Made by a program: the position numbers and the translations under genes
Shown here: positions 57,656 through 64,000 of the stretch, piece after piece
Layout of the letters: each line of letters starts with the position of its first letter
Position numbering within the stretch: the first letter of the stretch is position 1
Notes under the pieces: generated by a model
Told to the model about the DNA's origin: nothing
Database searches by the model: none
Seen by the model: only the letters and a program-made list of their open reading frames with translations
From: Labia minor
Taxonomy: Eukaryota > Arthropoda > Insecta > Dermaptera > Spongiphoridae
Direction of reading: 5' to 3'
DNA: 64,000 bases
Assembly (NCBI GenBank): GCA_963082975.1
Contig: OY720345.1
Location: forward strand, 18,502,491-18,566,490

Positions 57656-58527
57656 CAGACAGACATTTTTCTCAACCTTAGTGAAAATTATTCCTTCAAA
57701 ACGTATAAAAACATCAAAATCTCGACATCGAAAATTTTCGTTATCGCAATACTATTTCTGGCGAGATAGTAACCAGGTCCGAACCGACCGACGCACAGTG
57801 GTCTGAAACGCCAAAAAAGCTGGCCAAAAATCGAAAATTGAAAATTTTTTTTTTTGCATGTCGTTTATGGTATTTTGTTGAAGACATATTTATGTACGAA
57901 AAGCTGAAAATGTAGAGCACTACCATGACTCTACGAGTTTTCCGAACATCTCAAAGTCAGCTGTTTTTACTTTCTCCAAGATTTCACAAAATGTCTGAAA
58001 TTCGAGCTCAGTCAAAATTGGTGTTTCGTTTCATAGAAAAGTTTCATTTGCAACTTGCGACATGGAAACTGTTGCTGGAGGTACGTACATGGACTTTTTT
58101 TATTTTGTTTGCTAGAAATGCATGTATTATATTGATATTGGCTGATTTAAACCGCTTGTGTCAGAAAATGTAACCTGACGAAAAACTTTTCAAAAAACAT
58201 TCCGCATTTTTTACATTGGTGACCATTGGTGACAATCTCATTTGAATCATAAAGATAAAGGTCTATAGATAAAGAAACATGAAGAAAAAATTGCTCCTTT
58301 TTGCCCCATTTGTTCCTATGAATTTTTTTCCGAGCGCGCGAACGTCAACAGACTAGGGCCTATGGGACCCACAGGTACCTGCAGGGTAGCGCGATTAATA
58401 TCAATCAACACATCATTTGAAATTTATCATTTTTTTTCGTACAATCTAACTTCAATTCCGAAATTTTCGGCTCAAAAAATCGCATCTGACGTCACTTTTC
58501 TAAAAATCTGTCCGCCATTTTGAATTC

Positions 58528-58566
<39 letters not shown>

Positions 58567-59394
58567 TCAAATTTAAATTTCCTGACTCTCAAAACTATTG
58601 CCTACAAAATTTCAAGCTGTTTCACCAACATCTTCATTTTTGGCCAGCTATTTGGGCGTTTCAGACCACTGTGCGACGGTTTGAAGTAAATTAATTTCCA
58701 GCTACAGAAACAATTTCAAATAATTTTAATATATCTATTAATGTAATAAAAATGAAAATGACTTTATAATTTGTTAAATATTTTCAATATTATTTGATTA
58801 AAAAACTAGATAGAGGACATCTATTTTTTATTACTTTTGTAGTTCTTTTTTTCATAATAATTTGTAAAATTTATTTATTGAATTAAATAAACATACAACG
58901 AATATATGTAGTCTTTTAATAAAAATCCTTTATATACAATTTTATTAAAAAGGGCCCTAACAAGTGTATTTCGAGTGTTTTTTTTTTAAATTAATTAAAT
59001 TTTAGAGATTAAAAATAAAAAATGTAAATAATAAATAAGTAATATACTTATATGAACTGCTTTCTACATAAATTTTAAAAAAACATATATATATATTGAA
59101 TTATTTTAATTATAAAAATGTTTAAATTTAAATTAAAAGAATTTAATTCTAATTTATATTTTATAATAAAAGCTTACACAAAATCTAATCATTATAAATA
59201 AAATTAAAATTTGTTTATATATTTAATGTTTGTATGTAATTTTATATTCATTCATTCATCGTGAAAAAATAACATATATTTTAAGAGTAATCTTTGCAAT
59301 AGATAACTAGATAACTAAATGTAACATCCCTTAAATATATGAAATAGCAAATATTTACCGTAACAAGGAGAAGAAATTTGAGTGCGGGTGTCAT
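47621..59394 (-). CDS. Secreted Thr/Pro-rich protein with repeated Cys motifs (two exons)
   Basis: Exon 1 is 59394-59359 (MTPALKFLLLVT, donor GTTACG|GTAAAT). Exon 2 is 49600-47621 (acceptor TGTTTCTAG; ILSLCCFHYGLAQ onward). They join in phase 0 and make a complete signal peptide with cleavage near GLAQ; total length is 671 residues. The mature part has three copies of a two-Cys motif (CKDAFHSFYCQDIKPRKR near 141, CKDDFYSDSCQSIKQKK near 333, CKDPFHSFLCQPTKPRK near 540). It has several F(D/N/E)DPV motifs, often preceded by a C-N/D-H/K site, and three tandem units of about 49 residues (about 387-523) built on TTTTPKYIRPSSTTPPPH and CDKKEHQPQ. It is probably an extracellular, mucin-like or cuticle-associated protein. 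I do not recognise the family. Confidence 0.85.
50133..50569 (-). repeat. Repeat family A, short copy
   Basis: It runs from TCCAGAGATAGTATTGAGAT to TTTGCAACATAGTCGAGATT. The middle block with the CA tract is deleted. Confidence 0.65.
51260..52095 (-). mobile_element. Mariner relic
   Basis: The ends CGTGGTTTGTTCAACAG and TTTGAACAGACTTCG are inverted, with TA at 52096-52097. The minus strand encodes IHHDNAPAHTSLLVCDLFGQ and MPHPPYSPDL, the mariner catalytic region, with frameshifts. Same family as 11352-12480, without the duplication. Confidence 0.85.
52796..53387 (+). repeat. Repeat family A copy
   Basis: It opens AGCTGGAGTCTCTCTCGTAA and ends ACTATCTCTGGCGAGATAGT. An internal CA tract lies at 53248-53270. 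Confidence 0.75.
54144..54612 (+). repeat. Repeat family B copy
   Basis: It begins TTTGTATTTTTGAAATATTA, includes AAATTCACACCATAGATAAT, and ends CAGCGGCTCGGTGAACCATG. Confidence 0.65.
55141..55770 (+). repeat. Repeat family A copy with TA/CA microsatellite
   Basis: It opens GCTGGAGTGTTTCCACTCGA and ends TCTGACGAGATAGTA. A TA run (about 55616-55659) flanked by CA repeats sits at the position where other copies have a CA tract. Confidence 0.78.
56544..56835. mobile_element. hAT MITE with near-perfect 8-bp duplication
   Basis: The left end is CAGGGCTTCTTAAAC and the right end GTTTAAGAGCCCCTG. The flanks CTCTTTAT (56536-56543) and CTCTATAT (56836-56843) match at 7 of 8. A TA microsatellite follows at about 56852-56881. 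Confidence 0.82.
57151..57772 (+). repeat. Repeat family A copy with CA/GA microsatellite
   Basis: It opens AGCTGGAGTTTCTGCACTTG and ends ATTTCTGGCGAGATAGTAA. CA then GA/GACA repeats lie at 57620-57664. A Transib-type element begins 21 bp downstream. Confidence 0.78.
57794..58673. mobile_element. Non-autonomous Transib-type transposon
   Basis: The 880-bp element starts CACAGTGGTCTGAAACGCC and ends with the inverse. The inverted repeats continue imperfectly for about 40 bp (both include AGCTGGCCAAAAAT). CGACG lies directly on both sides (57789-57793 and 58674-58678). Transib elements are known for CACWRTG-type ends and 5-bp CG-rich target duplications of CGNCG form. CACAGTG is also the heptamer of the RAG recombination signal. 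No transposase is seen; an 82-codon frame at 57925-58173 is unsupported. A T-run of about 32 lies at 58534-58565. Confidence 0.82.
59359..59394 (-). CDS. Exon 1 of the secreted Cys/Thr-rich repeat protein
   Basis: ATG at 59394, 12 codons (MTPALKFLLLVT), then GTAAAT. It is too short to be noticed alone. It is supported because it supplies the basic-hydrophobic start that exon 2 lacks and because both are phase 0. The 5' untranslated region presumably continues to about 59460 or beyond. Confidence 0.75.
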
Positions 59395-60085
59395 TCGAGC
59401 GATGTGTCCGTAGCTCTGCTCGATGGCAATCTAAGCAATTTCTATTCAAAGCAATTTCACTTTATATCTGTAAGATTTCTTCCTCACACTTAGCGGACCT
59501 CTTGGCTTACTCGAATGATTGGTCCATCGTGTGTGCCTTTCATTCATTACTCAGGAGGATTTGGTGTGTTTTGGGATCCACCCACCATGAACTTTGGCAT
59601 GAAAGCGAGATCTCCCTTTCTATCTCCTGCTACTTAAACCATCAGCCCTCTTGCCTAATCTACTAGATTAACCTATGATTCAATATGGATCATAATAAAT
59701 AACGAGCCTTCAAATTAACCAAAGACAACTACAAACACAACTGGAATCATTATATAAACGCATACGAACCATTTCAATTGTAATTGCTATAAGGGCTTTT
59801 ATTTATTTTCCTTCTTATTCTTATTCTTATTACTCTTATTATTTATATATTAGCATAAAAATATGTACAATAACATTTATATTATTTATATATTTTATAT
59901 AAGTACCAATTTATATATTATTATTTTATTTAATTATATATTGAATTTTAATTCCAGAAAATATATTTTCACAAAAACATTAATTTTATCAGAATGTGAA
60001 TAAAAATTACATATTAAGTTATAAAATTGACATTTCAAATTAAAAAATATAAATTAAATTATTAAAGCTTTGGTGGTTGTTTTTA

Positions 60086-60202
60086 TTTATAAGGGAATTT
60101 TTTAAATAAAACCACATATTGATATTTGTTATTGTAAATTTATTCAAAAAATACAAAAACAAATATCAATATGTGGTTTTATTTACAAAATTCCCTTATA
60201 AA
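60086..60202. repeat. Long near-perfect hairpin
   Basis: The arms of about 45 bp (TTTATAAGGGAATTTT through CATATTGATATTTGTT, and the inverse) are separated by about 28 bp. Confidence 0.8.
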
Positions 60203-60230
60203 AAAATATAAATCTTATAAGAATAAGTAC

Positions 60231-60752
60231 CTGGTTCACCGAGCCGCAGCTCGTTACTTTAAAAAAATTATTCCTTATGATCTATGAATATTTAAGATTT
60301 TATTTAAAATAAATAAACGACAAAATATATGAAATATATTTCACAATTCAAACGAACATAAATTAAAAATAATAGTCATAAAACATACAGCCCTTAAACG
60401 TACGTATTAATGCACCGAAAGACAGAAAAGTATGGCCTGTGGATATAACATAATATATATTTTGTAATTTGATTAAAAAATATTATTAAAATAAAAATTT
60501 TTAATTTTATTTTATTTCTAATATTTTGTATTTAAGGAAGCGCTGTCCGGCGTTGCCCGGCGCCATTTTTTTTATTACTAAAAATTCCTATTTTAAATTA
60601 AGACAAAACTAACAAAGATGATTTTTCCCGAGCTGAAACAAAGACAGATCGATTTTTCTTTATATACATTATCTATGGTGTGAATTTCAAAAAAATCCTA
60701 GCGATTTAATATTTCAAAATACAATTTTTGCTAGTATAATAAGATAAGAAAT
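60231..60752 (-). repeat. Repeat family B, minus-strand copy
   Basis: It opens with GGTTCACCGAGCCGCAGCTC, the hairpin end, and closes with TTTGCTAGTATAATAAGATA. GTACCT occurs beside both ends, a possible 6-bp duplication. Confidence 0.65.
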
Positions 60753-61042
60753 ATATATGTACCTATATTTGGAAGTTGAATTTAAATAAAATTCAAATTA
60801 AGGATTTAAAAAAAAAAGATATACAATTGTTCTTTCCTTCAAACCCAAATATTTTATAACATAAGAAATTTCAAAAAATTCAATCACCCCAGATCTTTTA
60901 AATGATTGAAGAAATTAGAAACAAATAATATACACATAATTTAATATTTTTTTCTTTTAAAAAATAATAAATATTGAGGGTAGAGTATATAGGTATATTA
61001 TAAATTCAAAATAAAGTTGTTTTTGTTTCATGAAATAAATAA

Positions 61043-61048
61043 TTTATT
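61043..61048 (-). terminator. Polyadenylation signal of the Gly/Tyr-rich gene
   Basis: AATAAA on the minus strand, about 33 bases after the stop at 61081. Confidence 0.6.
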
Positions 61049-61080
61049 AATAAAATTTAATGTTTAATACATTTGAGTTT

Positions 61081-61355
61081 TTAGTAGGCCAATCCGTGTC
61101 CATATCCGCCGTAGCCATAACCTCCGTATCCGCCAGACAAAGCGCCAATATAATGGCCTCCGCCGATACCATAACCTCCATGGGCTGAACCGAAACCACC
61201 ATATCCATGTGGGTAGCTGGATCCATGAGCATATCCTCCATAACCGAGACCTCCATATCCATGTCCTAAACCGTACCCGCCATGTCCATAACTTCCGTGG
61301 CCGTAAACAGGAGCGTGACTTATTCCATAATTGTATTTATAACCAAGGTGGTTAC
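61081..61355 (-). CDS. Gly/Tyr-rich protein, last exon
   Basis: Acceptor TTTGTCTAG|GTAACC. It encodes the whole Gly/Tyr/His repeat region (for example GHGYGGLGYGGYAHGSS) and the stop. It is the only GC-rich block for kilobases. Confidence 0.9.
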
Positions 61356-63572
61356 CTAGACAAATAAAATTCAATGTTTGAATTCATTTAATTTAAAACA
61401 AAAAATAAAAAACAAATTTAAATCTACTTTGGCAATAAATAGTTCAAAAAACAAAAAAAACAAAAAAACAAATAAAAAACAACATTCGCAAAAACAATTA
61501 CAATCGCCTGTGGATTAATTCGTTAATTCTGTTAAGAATTTGGTTTCACCTTTCCACGGATCAGTGATTGGCTGTCGGTTGATTCGAAAATTTAAATTTC
61601 CATGAAACGATTGCTTTGGTAACATTGTTCCTCCCCCCCTCCCCCACCTTCTCCTTTCCCCACCATTTAACCTAATACAACTTTTTGTTAACAAAACACT
61701 CGACAAACTTATTATTATCTTTGATTATACACATATTACATTTTTTTTATTTTCTTTTATAAACTCTAATATATTTTTAAATTACTTAAAGGAAGAAAAT
61801 TGAGAGATAGTGAAGAAATTTTAAATTTAATAATTGACTAATATATATATATATTTACATATTATATTGTAATATTAATATAATATAAACGTATATGTAA
61901 TCGATATATTATGTTTTACATATAGGTTCATTCAAACTAGTTGCCGCTTTAATATAATATTCTTTTAAATGCATTAAATATTTAATAAATTAATATAAAA
62001 AACTTTTAAATATACACGCTTTTTAATAAAAAAAATGCTCTAAAAATAAACCTTGAATATTATCCTTTACATATGCCCAACAAAAAAGCGTGGGCTCATA
62101 TAGGAACATAAGAAGTAGGTAAAGAATTTAATATTTAATAGAATTTAATATTATTATTTAATTTAATATTATTATATTATTATAGTTTCTAGGACTTTTC
62201 TAGATGACATTGATTATGCAAGTCGCTTATTAAGCCATATACTATGCGGGACTGAGTTCTTTTCGGAATCACAGAACAACATAAGCACATTGTATAGAAA
62301 ATGTATATAAAATAAAAAGTAATAAAAAATTGTAAATTTAAATATAAAATTGTATTAAGATCAATCATTTAAATTGACAAATTGTAAAAATCCGAAATCG
62401 CTCAACTAGAAGCGGGTTAAAATCCAATCAAAAATTTTTATTTTTTTGTTTATTTATTTATTATTTATACACTTTTTTTGAATCTTAACTAACTAAAAAT
62501 AAAAAAATGAAAGAGAAAGAGAGAGAGAAATAAAATAATAAACAAAATTATTTTCAATTATAATTCACAAATTTTAAAAAGCCGTATTTTTGAAAAATTC
62601 AAAATATTTCTTTTTGATTATTATACTGTCATCGACTTTCAATATACGTTTCAAATTTGAGTGAAATCGCTTAACTAGAAGCGGGTTAAAATCCAATAAC
62701 AAATTATTAACATTACAGACAGACAGAAATGTCAAGTTAATAAAAAGTGTATAGAAATATATATGCATTTGTAAATAGAAAACATTCTAAAAATATTTAA
62801 ATAATTACTTACATTAATTTAAATATTTTTTGTAAACTCGTGTCAGTAGCTATGATTATTAAGAAAATCCAAATATTCTTAAGAATTTATAAAGTAGGTA
62901 TGTCTTTCTGAGAATATTGCAAGACTCAAAATAGTATGGATTCGATTAATATGAATATTCTTCCTGTGGAGTATTCATACATACTTCGCCATATTTGAAA
63001 TAATTGTCATTTAATTGAATTAAAATATATTTTAAGCGAGATAGGTTTTATTTAAACAACGAATAATTGTAATTTAATTTAATTGATAAAAATAATTATA
63101 TAAATTCAATATCATTACTGTTCTTTAAATTTAGAAATCATTTTAAAAATTTTATTTTTAATAGGCTTAGTTGTGTGGAAGAGATAATTTTTCTAAACAA
63201 ATTCGGAAAATTTATGTATCCACTTTGCAATCTCCGATATCATGAATCTATGTGTTACGGTGGGATGGATAACTTAAATATATTTTAATTTCTTGCCGTA
63301 TAAATATTATTTGCGACTATTTAATGTCTGAATTGAATCTATTGAAATGTAATATTATTATTGTACAATTTAATTTTTAATTTTCTTTTAAATTTACAAA
63401 GAAAACAGATAATTTTTAGATTCTCCAGATATTAAATCAATATTTGTTTTTAATTAAAATAAATGAGAAATAAAATGAAAAGCTTACTTAATTCAGTGTA
63501 GGATTCGCCTCCATGTCCAGCCAAAACCACATTCAAAAGAGCAAGAAAAGCAAAGGCGCCACAGATGATCAA
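61081..63572 (-). CDS. Gly/Tyr/His-rich secreted (cuticular-type) protein, partial at 5' end
   Basis: Exon 63572-63488 encodes LIICGAFAFLALLNVVLA, a signal peptide core, then GHGGESYTEL. It is spliced (ACTGAATTAA|GTAAGC to TTTGTCTAG) in phase 1 to 61355-61081, which encodes SNHLGYKYNYGISHAPVYGH and then GYGG/GHGGYG-type repeats ending YGHGLAY and TAA. At least 119 residues are present. The initiator Met must lie in a short upstream exon, as is common for insect cuticle genes; I could not place it in 63573-64000. The composition suits a structural cuticle protein; a Gly-rich antimicrobial peptide is the alternative. It has no chitin-binding RR consensus. Confidence 0.82.
61356..63487. other. 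Intron of the Gly/Tyr-rich gene
   Basis: A direct repeat of about 38 bp (GAAATCGCTYAACTAGAAGC plus GGGTTAAAATCCAAT) occurs at about 62395-62432 and 62664-62700, probably inside an unnamed short repeat. The rest is AT-rich. No further exon is seen. Confidence 0.6.
63488..63572 (-). CDS. Gly/Tyr-rich protein, signal-peptide exon
   Basis: 85 bp between CAATAG and TTAA|GTAAGC. It encodes the hydrophobic core ending VVLAGHGG, with likely cleavage after VLA. It starts in phase 0. Confidence 0.8.
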
Positions 63573-64000
63573 CTATTGGAACAATTAAAAAAAAAAAAAT
63601 TATTATCAATATTTATAATTTCCGTCGTATGTATGTGATGTCTGTAACTTTATGAAGTTAGTTACAAATGAATAAAAAAAAAATTGAAATACAAATTGAA
63701 ATATTATAATTTATAAATATACATACAATTTGATATTAATATTATATTTTATTAATATCATTGAGAATTTATTAAACATAATAAACATAAAAAGAAACCG
63801 ATCAAAATTATTAATTGGTTACTAATTTCATTTTTTTAAAATTTTGTTTTGTTATTATTAAATATTAAAAAAAAAAATAAAAAAAATAATTTGAATAAAG
63901 TTAATAATTAAGAAGAGTGCCACCAGTAGCATATGTGATGCTAGTTTATTTATTATTTAAATAAAATGAAAAATGTATGTAAATAATAGAATGACTGAAA
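63573..64000. other. Upstream intron end with a family D repeat
   Basis: About 63618-63945 is a family D repeat (TTTCCGTCGTATGTATGTGA to CCACCAGTAGCATATGTGAT) related to the one at 22164. No first exon could be identified. Confidence 0.55.

Larger units (their letters stand above)
49601..59358. other. Intron of the secreted repeat-protein gene (9.76 kb)
   Basis: It interrupts the signal peptide. It contains family A copies (50133-50569, 52796-53387, 55141-55770 and 57151-57772), a mariner relic (51260-52095), a family B copy (54144-54612), a hAT MITE (56544-56835) and a Transib-type element (57794-58673). Less AT-rich, apparently non-repetitive stretches at 50880-51130, 53530-53780 and 56090-56260 are unexplained and could be regulatory. 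Confidence 0.72.
59395..61080. other. Intergenic region upstream of the repeat-protein gene
   Basis: 59395-59700 is GC-richer and is likely 5' untranslated and promoter sequence of the minus-strand gene. A TATATAA-like site on the minus strand near 59748-59756 is possible but unproven. A strong hairpin (60086-60202) and a minus-strand family B copy (60231-60752) follow. The open frame 59382-59666 on the plus strand is antisense to exon 1 and not supported. Confidence 0.55.

Noticed and set aside
57925-58173. 82-codon open frame inside the Transib-type element
   Set aside because: No DDE transposase motif, hydrophobic random-looking composition, and the element looks non-autonomous.
59382-59666. 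94-codon plus-strand frame
   Set aside because: It overlaps the minus-strand signal-peptide exon and its untranslated region, and has no family features.

Overview
The window is nuclear DNA from an arthropod, most likely an insect. The DNA is strongly AT-rich by eye. Short, GC-richer coding blocks are cut by GT-AG introns, and those introns are packed with DNA-transposon debris. There are no operons, ribosome binding sites or CRISPR arrays. I cannot fix the order; nothing seen is diagnostic below Arthropoda.

Layout. (1) 769-33885, plus strand: one large gene of 25 recognisable coding exons encoding a single-pass cadherin of about 1,860 residues. It has a signal peptide, about 13 cadherin repeats plus a degenerate 14th, a membrane-adjacent domain of the protocadherin-15 type, one transmembrane helix and a short Arg/Pro-rich tail. 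The best match from memory is insect Cadherin-89D. (2) 46915-36249, minus strand: a seven-exon gene I do not recognise (about 651 residues), with a signal or signal-anchor segment, poly-Ala, and a long poly-Asp block followed by a Lys-rich one. (3) 59394-47621, minus strand: a two-exon gene for a secreted, Thr/Pro-rich, Cys-motif repeat protein of 671 residues. Its signal peptide is split by a 9.76 kb intron. (4) 63572-61081, minus strand: a Gly/Tyr/His-rich secreted protein of cuticular type, whose first exon lies beyond what I can identify.

All four products enter the secretory pathway. The cadherin fits apical or epidermal epithelium, and genes 2-4 look extracellular or cuticular. That they work together is inference only.

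The other half of the story is mobile DNA. Several copies are intact enough to show target-site duplications: a Transib-type element with CACAGTG ends and CGACG duplications; a 1.2 kb hAT with an 8-bp duplication and a transposase C-terminus; several short hAT MITEs with 8-bp duplications; mariner relics, one with an internal tandem duplication; a LINE reverse-transcriptase relic; a tRNA-type SINE nested in a hAT MITE; and at least four unnamed repeat families (called A-D here), two of them palindromic. One apparent 1-nt reading-frame mismatch in the cadherin (30705/30799) deserves checking.
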